Shown in pieces: positions 54,862 through 64,000 of a stretch of 64,000 nucleotides of DNA; position 1 is the stretch's first letter, and each line of letters begins with the position of its first letter. The stretch covers positions 201,290,125 through 201,354,124 of the forward strand of contig CM046875.1 of assembly GCA_025667525.1 (NCBI GenBank). The letters run 5' to 3'. The translations under genes and the position numbers were made by a program. This DNA is from Glebionis coronaria. Lineage: Eukaryota > Streptophyta > Magnoliopsida > Asterales > Asteraceae. A model generated the notes under the pieces. It did not search any database, was not told the origin of the DNA, and saw nothing but the letters and a program-made list of their open reading frames with translations.

Positions 54862-57565
54862 GAGACCTCAACCTGTGAGAGTCCCTTTGTTCCAGATTTT
54901 AGCTATCAATCTTTGTAATTCCTTTTTAAGTTAAATAAAATTTGAATTTCATAAAATCTTTGAATTCTCTTTTGTGTTTATTAAAAGTTGGTGTTAGAAT
55001 AGCCTGAATCTGAGTTCTACTTTCATGTTTTATTGGTTTTGAAAAAAAGTTTTAAGGATTCAAACACTTGTTTTCATAAATCAAAGGTTTCTATCTGTTT
55101 TTGATCTCACTCGTTTGTTTGTTCATCTTAGCAGCTTGGAAGCTGGTACTTGTTCTGCTAGTACCTCAGTTCAAACAATCCAGGGCCTGGATGTAGGTCT
55201 TGGAGGTTTGCACCCTTATCCTTTTTCATTTCTCTTTATTTTTCTGCATATTTGTGATTTTTGTACGATTGTCCTTGAATCTGTGTTATTTTGGTTGAAT
55301 CTTGTTTGTCTGTGTTGGTTTGATGTTATAGAGTTGTTATTAACTTGATTTGTGGTTAAAATCTTAAAGATCCTTTGAAGATTTATCAAATCAGATAATT
55401 AAGGGGTGTCTGGGTTAACTGCATATGCAGGTTTTGTGGGAAATTTAGTGGTTGCTTTGTGTTGTTATCTGTTGGTATCTGTTTACCTGGTTTACTTGGT
55501 CACTTATTTGCAGGTTTTGTGGTTTGAAACACCCAAATCCATAAAAGGGCTATAAAATCTTGTTTACTTGATAATATTGGTTGTGGTTTAAGGGACACCT
55601 AGATCTAATCATAGACTAGGGCTAACAAGTGATTAAACCTAGTTAATAACACCAGGGAAAGAGATTTGAGTGCTTGAAATTGGATATGTGGTCAGTTAGA
55701 TCAGCAAAGTGTGCATGAGTTCTTGTAGTTCATATCAGAAGGTGAGTTTTGCTTTGATCTTGTTCCACACTTTGATTTAGTGGCTGATTTAAGTTTGTTT
55801 ATGCTTAATCATAGGTTATATAGCTTGTGTATGCATCTTGTTAAATTTGGAGTGCTTATTCTTGCTTAAAACTACTTAAGTGTTCATAACAGCTTATATT
55901 CCATGTATGTGCTAGATCTGAGCATTGTTTGATTTTTCTGTGCTTATTGAGTGAACCAAAGTGTGTTTTTGTGCTTGATTGTGACTCCTTGTGATTAACT
56001 GATCACTTGGGTGCCCTTGTCTTCCAATATAACATACTGAATCTCTCTAAAAAGCTTGGTCAAATAGTCAAAGCAGTGGGAACTCCTTTCCCCTACTGCT
56101 AGCCACTGCTAGAGTATTTTGGTATTCAGCTTATCAATAAGCTATAATAGCTTATTTTAACCAGCAACAACTTGGATTTTTTAATAGGTGCTCGTTAATT
56201 TACCCATTTGTTCATACTGGAGCAATTGGTGTGTTGACTTTAGGGTTTGACTAGAAAACTAACTTAATTGACTTTTTCATAAGTGCTTATTGGCTTATTC
56301 TAGCTTATCGGGTGTGCTTTTTGGAATTTTGTTGATTGATTTGGCTTATTGAAGTCATTTGTGACATTTTGCAAGTTGAATCAAGACCTGAGGTGCCCTC
56401 AATCTCAAACCCGACTGTTTTGTCGTTTTGTGAATTTGTACTTTGCTTATTTCTGGCTTATTGAGTGTGCTTTTTCAAAATTTCTTTTTACAGATCTCTT
56501 TAGCATCCCAAAAGAAGGTTGTGTGTCAAATTAGAGCTTATGACATTAGCTTATTGCTTAATGGGCTTAATGGCCCAATAAGGATAAGCTGTGTGCTTAA
56601 TAAGCTGTGATAAGCTCACTTTCAGCTTTTGGGCCTTCAGAGTTTTGTGTTTAGAATTAAATTTTGAGTCAGATTGGGCTTTTCCATGTCAATTGGGCCA
56701 AGTTTGACTTTTTGGGCTAAAATGCCAATTAGTGTTGACTTATTTTGGTTTTGGCCCATTTGAGGGCACAATAGGAGTTTTCTGGTCATTTCACTTTCAT
56801 TTTCTGTTTAATTAAGTCAAAATAAACTAGTTTGCAAGTTTTTAGAATTTTTTATAATTTTTGGATTTTTAATATTATTTTAATATTATTTTAATATTAT
56901 TTTATTATTATTTTTCGAATTTCACATTTTTGCACTTTTTACATTTTTCTTAGCTTAAATACATTAAAATCGGAATTTTTCAACTTTTAGATTTATTTTA
57001 TCATCTTTAGATTAATTTTTATAATTATTTTCAGTTTTAATAGTTTTTATATCATTTTAAATAGTTTTTTTAGTTTAAAATTTTCTAAAAATAGTTTTTA
57101 ATCTTTTTAGTCATTTTAGAGGTTTACCAATTGAAAAATCTTTATTTGGACTTTTTGATAATTAATTTGATTTTTAGGGCTTTAATTAGCATTTAAAAAT
57201 TAAATATTTAATTAATTAAAAGGTTTGAATAAGTTTTGATCATTGGTAAACTCTTTGTTTATTTATTTTGATTTTTGGTTAATTCTTGGTAATTTTTAGA
57301 AATAATTTTTATTTTTGCTTAATTTACGGTTTTACGTGTAGTCGTCGTAGTAATTAATTTCACGTCTTCGTCATTCTCTTTTCTCATCCCTTTCTAACCA
57401 ATATTAATCTCGAACCAATTACGAATTACTCACACACATATACCTCCTTGGGAAACGAACTTGAACTTCATTGGGTCATTAGTGCTTGATTTTCCTAAAT
57501 CATCACATAATACTTTCCCTATTTACGCTCTTTTTCCTAAAAGACTTAATTTACTACAATCATTT

Positions 57566-57583
57566 TGGCGCCGCTGCCGGGGA
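57566..57583 (+). other. Primer-binding site (tRNA-Asp type)
   Basis: TGGCGCCGCTGCCGGGGA, same as at 20878. Confidence 0.9.
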
Positions 57584-58311
57584 GGTGTGTCGTGATTAAT
57601 TTGTCTTGTTGATTTTAATATTAACCATAAATAGTATTTGTATTAGTAGAAATCTACTAATACGTATTATCGGTTTTATTAGTTTTTCTTGTGAAATTAT
57701 TATTACTATATTGTATTAAGTATCACAATCAATACAAAATATCTCCAAAAGTGTGAAAACACAACCTTAATTGGGATTTGATCTCCTAATTATTGTATTC
57801 AAATCTCAAACAAAAAGAAAAAGGCAAAAATAGATAAATACTTTCGTGAAGCTCGATTTTGAAATATACGAACTATAAGGTGGGTATAAGGCGGGTATTA
57901 TAAAATATACCCTAAGGAAAAAGGCTCTTAAGTGCTTCGCGCCGCCTCGTTTCACCGCTTGCTTGTGAGTATTTTAAGATTGAAGGCTAATCGAGGGTTT
58001 TGCCGCCCAAAGTATTATTACGTATAATATATTTTCTTGGTTTTCTTTGTGATTAAACCCTCTTGAACAATTTGGTTTTCACCAAAGTTCTAAAGTCATT
58101 CGAAGGCGTTCACTCCACGTGATCGTTTTCATTTCTTTGAGGCTTCTTTAATCAAGAGTTTGATTCGAGGAGAGATTTGGTAGATTGTTGTCTATGAAGA
58201 TACACCAAAATCCAAAAAAAATAGAAACAATCAAAAACACAAAAAAATTGAAAATTCACAAAACACCCAAAAAGAATCTTCTTTGCTCACCTCCCATTCT
58301 TCGTGAAGTTT
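57584..58311 (+). other. Leader of the third Ty3 element
   Basis: Close match to 20896-21626, including the TATAAAAT hairpin (57893-57912) and CTTAAGTGCTTCGCGCCGCC near 57928. Non-coding. Confidence 0.75.
57893..57912 (+). other. Leader hairpin with TATAAAAT loop (third Ty3 element)
   Basis: GGGTAT, loop TATAAAAT, ATACCC, as at 21208-21227. Confidence 0.65.
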
Positions 58312-61300
58312 ATGATCACTCGTAATCAAGCAAAACGAGCTCGTAAACGTCTTCAAAAGCAATCCAATCAAGAGACGTTGATTGAAGAACAAACTCCAAT
58401 TGTTGAACCTATTGTAGAACAAGAAGTCGTCATGGCTAATCGTACTATGATGGAGTTGCTACAAGCACCCACCGAGGGTTTTGGAGAGGCCATTGTGATT
58501 CCCGCTATCCTTGCGGAGAATTTCGAGATTAAGAAGGGTTTAATGTCGATGTTGCAAGCTAATAAGTTTAGAGGTCATGAGAAAGACAACCCGCATTATC
58601 ACATTAGGAATTTTAATCGTCTCACCGCTACTAGCAAGTTTAAGGATGTTCCACATGACGCCATTAAGATGATGTTGTTTCCATACTCGTTAGATGGACC
58701 CGCTAAAATTTGGCTTGAGAAAGAACCGCCAAATTCAATTTTGACATGGGGTGATCTCGTTTCTAAGTTTGTGAACAAATTTTTTCCACCATCTATGACA
58801 ACACATTTGAAAAATGAGATTTCAAGATTAGTTCAAAGAAATAATGAAAGTTTTTCAATGGCATGGGAACGCTTTAAAGAAATGTTACATGAATGTCCAC
58901 ACCATGATTTTTCGGAATTGCATCAAATTGATACTTATTATAATGGGCTTAATGATCATGAACGAGATTACTTGAATGCCGCCGCGGGTGGTAATTTTTT
59001 GTGCAAAACGATCGATGAAGCATTAAAGATCACCGAGAATAGATCTAAGGTTTATAGCCCTCGTAACACACCGAGTGTTGCGAATTTGGGTTTGTCATCG
59101 TCGTCATCGTCTCGTAGCATTAATGCCTTACATGATGAAGCTAATGAGGAAAATCGGTTTTTCGATAGATTTGCTAATCTTATGACTCATTGGAAAGCTC
59201 AAGAGGCTTTGAATTCCGCTTCGGTTAAAGCGGTTGCTAAGAGTTGTTTGTCTTGTAGTGGAGCTCATGATTTTTCTGAGTGCATTACCGCGGATGGTAA
59301 CACTTCGAGTGCTTATGTAGCAACGGGAACTTACAACCAAAACGGCCAAGGTTCCCGCCCAAATCAAGCTCCACCAAATCAAAATGCTAATAACTATCGA
59401 AACAACAACCCAGGTGGTAATTATCAAGGCAATTCACGTAACTACAACAAAGGGAATTATCAAAGTGGGAATGGACAAGTCACTAATCAAAACCAAAACC
59501 GTGATTTTCAAAACACTACACAAGGTTTTCAAAATGCTCACACTAAAAATCTTCAAGGAGAATTTTTGGATTATGCTAAAGCAAATGATGCTAAATTTGA
59601 TAACATGCAACGTGAGATGATTAGCTTAAGATCCGAGTTGAAAAACGAGCTTAAAAACGAACTTGCTAATGAACTTAAAACTCATGCAAATAAAATGGAA
59701 GGACATGTCCAACGTCTTCAACAAAATCAACAAAAGATGGAACAAGGACAACATGAGATTAAGCAAGAATTGTTAAAAGCGGATGCTAGGCAATCAAAAT
59801 TTGAGGACCGAATGGCAAAAATGTTTGAAGCAATCATGTGTAAACCCTCTTCCTCGGGTGGTCTTCCTAGTGATACCATTGCAAACCCGAAACAAGAAAT
59901 GAAGGTTATTACTACACGAAGTGGTAAAACTTTCAAGGAACTAATCTCTCGTCCAAGTACTTCTACGGAGAAGGAAATCGAGAAAGAGCCGGAGGTGGTG
60001 GTCGAAAAGGAGCATATTACAATCCCACGAAGTACCGCTCATACCACACATACGGTCGAACCAATACCAATTGTGGAACCCGAGATTCCAAGGTCGTTTC
60101 CTAATGTCCAACCCACACCACCCTTACCTTACCCTTCGAGACGAAACAAAGAGAAATTGCAAGAACGTAACAAACAACAAATTGAGCTTTTTATAAAAAT
60201 GTTTCAACAAATGCATTTTGATGTAAGTTTAGCCGACGCGTTGTTGTATATGCCTCGTTTCACTTCCACTTTTAAAAGTATGATGAGCGACAAGGAAAAG
60301 CTTTCAAAGCTTGCTAATTGTTCTTCGGTTTATCTTAACCGCATACCGGAAAAAGTTGGTGACCCCGGAAAGTTTCTCATTCCTTGTGACATACAAGATA
60401 TGAAAGAATGCCTCGCCTTGGCCGATCTTGGTGCGAGCATTAATTTGATGCCATTTTCGATTTGGAAATCGGTTTCTCTTCCGGCTCTTATTCCTTCGAA
60501 CATGTCTATCGAGATGGCCGATCATTCTACGATTTTAGCATGTGGAGTAGCCGAAGATGTTTTCGTGAAAGTGGGGAAGTTCTACTATCCCGTTGATTTT
60601 ATAGTAGTTGACATCCCCGCGGATCCTCAAGTTCCTCTAATTTTAGGTCGTTCATTTTTAGACACCTCGAGATCGCTTATCGACGTTCATGCAAGAACTA
60701 TCACTTTGAGATTCAACGAAGAGGAACTTGTTATAAACGCTACTCAAAACCCAAAACCTTCTCATGTTTATGCAATCGCTACCATCAATCACATTGACTT
60801 AGTTGATGTGGTTTGTGATGAGTTTTCACAAGAAGTGTTAGGTTTTTCCGATAGCTCGTCAAGTGGCAATCCCACTATTTTGGATCCAATTCTTGCTAAT
60901 TCTACACCAAATCTCACTCCATTCCAAGGAGGCGATTTTACTTCAAATGAAATCGACAATAAAGATGAGGTGTTCATTAGTGATGATACTTCTATTCCAC
61001 CATTTCTTCCGCCGATGGAAGTTATAAGTGTTGAACCAAAATCTTCAATCGAGGAACCACCTATCCTTGAATTGAAAGATCTTCCTTCTCACCTTGAATA
61101 CTCATTCTTGGAAGGTGATGATAAGTTACCGGTTATTATTGCAAGAGGTCTTTCTAATGATGAAAAAACCGAGCTCTTGAAAGTTCTTAAAGCTCATAAA
61201 GGGGCAATTGCGTGGAAAATTTCCGACATTAAGGGTATTGACCCAAAATTTTGTACTCACAAGATTTTAATGGAGGAGGACTACAAACCCGCAATTCAAA

Positions 61301-62361
61301 GTCAAAGAAGGGTGAATCCCAAAATTCACGATGTCATTAAAAAGGAAGTGTTAAAACTCATTGACGCGGGAATGATTTATCCTATCTCCGATAGCCCATG
61401 GGTGAGCCCAATCCATTGTGTCCCTAAAAAGGGAGGAATGACCGTTGTGCCTAATGAAAACAACGAGTTAATACCCACTCGTGTTGTGACCGGTTGGAGG
61501 GTGTGTATTGACTACCGAAAGTTAAATGACGCCACTCGTAAAGACCACTTTCCTTTTCCCTTCATGGATCTAATGTTGGAGCGACTTGCGGGAAATGAAT
61601 TCTATTGCTTTTTAGATGGTTTTTCCGGATACTTTCAAATCCCTATCGACCCTCGTGATCAAGAGAAGACTACGTTTACGTGTCCTTATGGAACGTTTGC
61701 TTATCGTAGGATGCCTTTCGGACTTTGTAATGCACCGGGTACGTTTCAACGGTGTATGATGGCAATTTTTCACGATATGATCGAGAAGTCGATGGAAGTG
61801 TTTATGGATGACTTTTCGGTCTTTGGCAATTCGTTCACGTCGTGTTTATCTAATCTCGAGAAAATGTTAAAACGTTGTGAAGAAACCAATCTTGTGCTTA
61901 ATTGGGAAAAATGTCATTTTATGTGTAAACAAGGAATCGTCTTAGGACATAAGGTCTCGAAAGCGGGGATTGAGGTCGATAAAGCTAAGGTAGACGTCAT
62001 CGTCAAGTTACCTCATCCCAAAACCGTTAAGGAAGTTAGGAGTTTCCTAGGCCACGCGGGCTTTTATCGTCGTTTCATCAAACACTTTTCGAAAATCTCT
62101 CGACCTATGACACACCTTCTCGAGAAGGATGCTCCTTTTAATTTCAATGAGGATTCTGTTAAAGCTTTCAAAATTCTTAAAAGGAAACATACCGAAGCTC
62201 CCATTCTTGTTTCTCCTAATTGGGAATTACCCTTTGAAATCATGTGCGATGCAAGTGATTATGCTATAGGGGCCGTCTTAGGGCAACGCTATGAAAAGCA
62301 TTTCCATTATGCTAGTAAGATGATGACCGAGGCTCAATTAAAGTACACCACAACGGAATAG
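58312..62361 (+). CDS. gag-pol: Ty3 Gag-Pol, one frame from Gag to RNase H, ended by a nonsense codon
   Basis: Starts at the ATG at 58312 ([14 protein letters not shown]). Gag domain, CCHC-like knuckle (CLSCSGAHDFSEC), coiled coil, protease ([13 protein letters not shown]), RT ([20 protein letters not shown]) and the start of RNase H ([13 protein letters not shown]) follow without a break. This shows that Gag and Pol are one frame in this family, with no programmed shift. TAG at 62359-62361 replaces the AAG (Lys) seen at the same place in the 17095 element. Shortly before it, nine bases are missing, so HFRPIHYAS is HFHYAS. About 1,349 residues from the ATG. The frame continues past the stop at 62374. 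Confidence 0.93.
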   Translation: MITRNQAKRARKRLQKQSNQETLIEEQTPIVEPIVEQEVVMANRTMMELLQAPTEGFGEAIVIPAILAENFEIKKGLMSMLQANKFRGHEKDNPHYHIRNFNRLTATSKFKDVPHDAIKMMLFPYSLDGPAKIWLEKEPPNSILTWGDLVSKFVNKFFPPSMTTHLKNEISRLVQRNNESFSMAWERFKEMLHECPHHDFSELHQIDTYYNGLNDHERDYLNAAAGGNFLCKTIDEALKITENRSKVYSPRNTPSVANLGLSSSSSSRSINALHDEANEENRFFDRFANLMTHWKAQEALNSASVKAVAKSCLSCSGAHDFSECITADGNTSSAYVATGTYNQNGQGSRPNQAPPNQNANNYRNNNPGGNYQGNSRNYNKGNYQSGNGQVTNQNQNRDFQNTTQGFQNAHTKNLQGEFLDYAKANDAKFDNMQREMISLRSELKNELKNELANELKTHANKMEGHVQRLQQNQQKMEQGQHEIKQELLKADARQSKFEDRMAKMFEAIMCKPSSSGGLPSDTIANPKQEMKVITTRSGKTFKELISRPSTSTEKEIEKEPEVVVEKEHITIPRSTAHTTHTVEPIPIVEPEIPRSFPNVQPTPPLPYPSRRNKEKLQERNKQQIELFIKMFQQMHFDVSLADALLYMPRFTSTFKSMMSDKEKLSKLANCSSVYLNRIPEKVGDPGKFLIPCDIQDMKECLALADLGASINLMPFSIWKSVSLPALIPSNMSIEMADHSTILACGVAEDVFVKVGKFYYPVDFIVVDIPADPQVPLILGRSFLDTSRSLIDVHARTITLRFNEEELVINATQNPKPSHVYAIATINHIDLVDVVCDEFSQEVLGFSDSSSSGNPTILDPILANSTPNLTPFQGGDFTSNEIDNKDEVFISDDTSIPPFLPPMEVISVEPKSSIEEPPILELKDLPSHLEYSFLEGDDKLPVIIARGLSNDEKTELLKVLKAHKGAIAWKISDIKGIDPKFCTHKILMEEDYKPAIQSQRRVNPKIHDVIKKEVLKLIDAGMIYPISDSPWVSPIHCVPKKGGMTVVPNENNELIPTRVVTGWRVCIDYRKLNDATRKDHFPFPFMDLMLERLAGNEFYCFLDGFSGYFQIPIDPRDQEKTTFTCPYGTFAYRRMPFGLCNAPGTFQRCMMAIFHDMIEKSMEVFMDDFSVFGNSFTSCLSNLEKMLKRCEETNLVLNWEKCHFMCKQGIVLGHKVSKAGIEVDKAKVDVIVKLPHPKTVKEVRSFLGHAGFYRRFIKHFSKISRPMTHLLEKDAPFNFNEDSVKAFKILKRKHTEAPILVSPNWELPFEIMCDASDYAIGAVLGQRYEKHFHYASKMMTEAQLKYTTTE

Positions 62362-63798
62362 GAATTCCTTGCCGTGGTCTATGCTTTTGAGAAGTTCCTA
62401 CCTTATCTCGTCTTAACTAAAAGCATCATGTATACCGACCATTCGGCTATCAAGTATCTCTTAGCTAAGCAAGATTCTAAGCCGAGATTGCTTCGTTGGA
62501 TGCTCCTCCTCCAAGAATTTGATGTCACCGTGCTTGACAAAAAAGGAGCCGAGAATCTAGCGGCCGATCATCTCTCTCGTCTAGAAGATGCTCACAAAGA
62601 TGTTTTTGAGAACAAGGAAATCACCGAAACATTTCCTCTCGAGACTCTCGGTGTAGTGAATTATAAAGACACCACCCCATGGTTTGCCGACATTGCAAAT
62701 TATCATGCGGGCAATTTCATAATCAAGGATATGACGACACAACAAAAGCGAAAATTCTTTCGTGACGTCAAGTTCTATTTTTTGGACGACTCTTATCTCT
62801 TTCGGGTTTGTGCGGATCAACTCGTTCGACGTTGTGTTTTTGGTGCCGATGCTTCTAATATCCTTAGAGCTTGTCATGAGGGACCCACAGGTGGTCACCA
62901 CGGTGCTAATCTCATGGCTAAGAAAGTGTTCGATGACGGATTCTTTTGGCCTTCAATCTATCGTGATGCACACGCACTTGTGAAGTCGTGTGATTCGTGC
63001 CAATGTCAAGGAAAATCGTCTCAACGTGATGAAATGCCGCAAAACATAATTCAAGTGTGTGAGATTTTCGACATTTGGGGCATAGACTTTATGGGGCCGT
63101 TCCCATCGTCTCATGGTAACAAGTATATCCTCGTCGCGGTGGACTACCTTTCTAAGTGGGTGGAAGCTAAGGCTTTACCTACTAATGACGCTCGTGTGGT
63201 AGTGAAGTTTTTGAAGCAACTATTCTCTCGGTTCGGAACCCCTCGTGCTATTATAAGTGATCGTGGAACCAATTTTTGTAATGACCAAGTCGAGAAGGTC
63301 TTAAAGAAATATGGAGTTACTCATCGTCTTTCTACGGCTTATCACCTGCAAACGAGTGGGCAAGTCGAGGTTTCAAACCGATCTTTGAAGAGGATTTTAG
63401 AGAGGTCGATTGGAGAAAACCGTTCTTCATGGTCCGACAAACTCGATGACGCTTTATGGGCCTTTAGGACCGCTTATAAGACACCTATCGGTTGCACTCC
63501 TTATAAGTTAGTCTATGGGAAGAATTGTCAATTGCCCATTGAATTGGAGCATAAGGTATATTGGGCCCTTAAGCATGCAAACTTTGACTTGAAGACCACG
63601 GGAGATCACCAGAAAATACAATTGAATGAATTAGATGAATTAAGAGAAAATGCTTACAAAAATTCATTGGTTTTCAAAGAAAAGACTAAAAAGTTTCATG
63701 ATGCAAAGATTAAAAACCGGGTTTTTAACATTGGTGATCAAGTGTTACTTTTTAACTCTCGACTTAAGATATTTTCCGGGAAATTGAAATCTCGTTAG
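62362..63798 (+). pseudogene. pol: Ty3 Pol: rest of RNase H and integrase, between two nonsense codons
   Basis: Same frame as 58312-62361, directly after its TAG. RNase H remainder ([14 protein letters not shown]), integrase zinc region (GGHHG to CDSCQ) and core ([31 protein letters not shown]). TAG at 63796-63798 replaces TGG (Trp) in the C-terminal domain, and the sequence stays recognisable to [14 protein letters not shown] near 63925. In the integrase, YHPQTSG reads YHLQTSG and CQRQG reads CQCQG. With two nonsense codons this element cannot make full Pol. Confidence 0.92.
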
Positions 63799-63930
63799 TC
63801 AGGTCCTTTCACCATTACACAAGTGTTTCTTTACGAGACCATCGAGCTAGCTCAAGATGATGGTCCTAACTTCAAGGTCAATGGACATAGGCTTAAGCAC
63901 TACTTTGGTGGGGAAATTCCTTCAATGGTT
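63799..63930 (+). pseudogene. Ty3 Pol C-terminal remnant
   Basis: In-frame continuation after the TAG at 63796: GPFTITQVF, the [20 protein letters not shown] region. The homologous region in the 17095 element runs on to a stop at 27291; here it breaks off at the strand switch. Confidence 0.8.
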
Positions 63931-64000
63931 GTACCTATTCACCCCCCCCCCCCCCCCATACTAAAATTAAAAATTGTCCTCGATGTTTTGAGTCTAAAGG
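63931..64000 (-). repeat. Inverted piece of Ty3 3' UTR with a C16 run
   Basis: The reverse complement matches 27662-27730: GTACCTATTCAC, a C-run (16 Cs against 7 Gs in the source), CATACTAAAA, then the hairpin motif with changes and GAGTCTAAAG. It starts directly after + strand pol sequence, so orientation flips at about 63931. Confidence 0.8.

Larger units (their letters stand above)
53794..57562 (+). repeat. 5' LTR of the third Ty3 element
   Basis: 3,769 bp, TGATGAGATG to ACTACAATCA. Four GTCC boxes at 54105, 54135, 54166 and 54197; TATAAAAG at 54854, AATAAA at 54934, leaving a 2.6-kb U5. The first 1 kb matches the 17095 LTR closely; the rest is nearer to 14041-16649. Confidence 0.9.
53794..63930 (+). 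mobile_element. Third Ty3/gypsy (Athila-type) element, 3' part lost or rearranged
   Basis: 5' LTR 53794-57562, primer site 57566, leader, gag-pol from 58312. The gag-pol is close to that of 17095-33241, but the middle and U5 of the LTR are closer to the outer element's LTR, so the element combines two lineages. No polypurine tract precedes 53794, which shows that this LTR is a 5' LTR and not the outer element's 3' LTR. At about 63931 the sequence flips to the reverse complement of the 3' UTR. No 3' LTR or right target copy is visible. Confidence 0.88.

Noticed and set aside
53794..57562. Reading this LTR as the 3' LTR of the outer Ty3 element
   Set aside because: No polypurine tract precedes it, a copia-type fragment lies directly before it, a primer site and gag-pol follow it, and its sequence is clearly diverged from the 731 LTR.
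63942..63957. C16 as a polypurine tract of a - strand element
   Set aside because: It corresponds to an internal G7 tract of the 3' UTR, not to the LTR-adjacent tract; no LTR follows in the visible 40 bases.

Overview
The window is plant nuclear DNA, AT-rich and almost wholly made of nested LTR retrotransposons. There are no bacterial-style operons, no CRISPR array and no confident intact host gene. A eudicot, probably of the daisy family (Asteraceae), is the best guess. The accessory ORF behind the copia pol (2680-5730) resembles, from memory, proteins over-annotated in Asteraceae genomes; this is inference, not a search result.

Layout, outermost to innermost. Positions 1-730 are the only sequence outside the nest: a GTGAC/GTCAC-rich repeat, a TATA box and the start of a small reading frame cut at 730/731. 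From 731 runs an old, decayed Ty3/gypsy element of Athila type (+ strand, tRNA-Asp-type primer site). It resumes as 731-2101, 14041-17094, 33242-33891, 36633-37181 and 47892-53274. Four later insertions split it. (1) A 12-kb Ty1/copia element on the - strand (2102-14040, TSD GTTTG) lies in its 5' LTR and has gag, PR-IN, RT-RH and a large accessory ORF. (2) A 16-kb Ty3 element (17095-33241, TSD GTATT) lies in its leader and has 3.78-kb LTRs and a gag-pol with one frameshift. (3) A 2.7-kb copia-type element without gag-pol (33892-36632, - strand) lies in gag. (4) A 10.7-kb non-autonomous Athila-like element (37182-47891, - strand, TSD AATTC) lies in gag and carries one long orphan ORF with two zinc knuckles. 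Its 3' UTR is interrupted by a probable copia LTR plus adjoining sequence (53275-53793). That in turn is cut by another Ty3 element (53794 onward), whose gag-pol ends at a strand-switch junction near 63931.

The autonomous elements encode Gag, aspartic protease, reverse transcriptase, RNase H and integrase; the non-autonomous ones keep LTRs, primer sites and polypurine tracts and presumably borrowed those enzymes. The most interesting signals are non-protein ones: (a) a CpG-containing TGTCA(A/G)CG word in arrays of almost exact 21-bp spacing, shared by the two copia-type elements and present in LTR, coding and spacer DNA; (b) a leader hairpin with invariant TATAAAAT loop whose stem has changed in a compensating way between autonomous and non-autonomous Ty3 elements; (c) a perfect 3'-UTR hairpin AACATTG-AGGA-CAATGTT next to polypurine-tract-like runs; (d) four GGTCC boxes phased at 30-31 bp in the U3 of every large Ty3 LTR; and (e) a tRNA-like A-box/B-box/T-run unit inside two LTRs.
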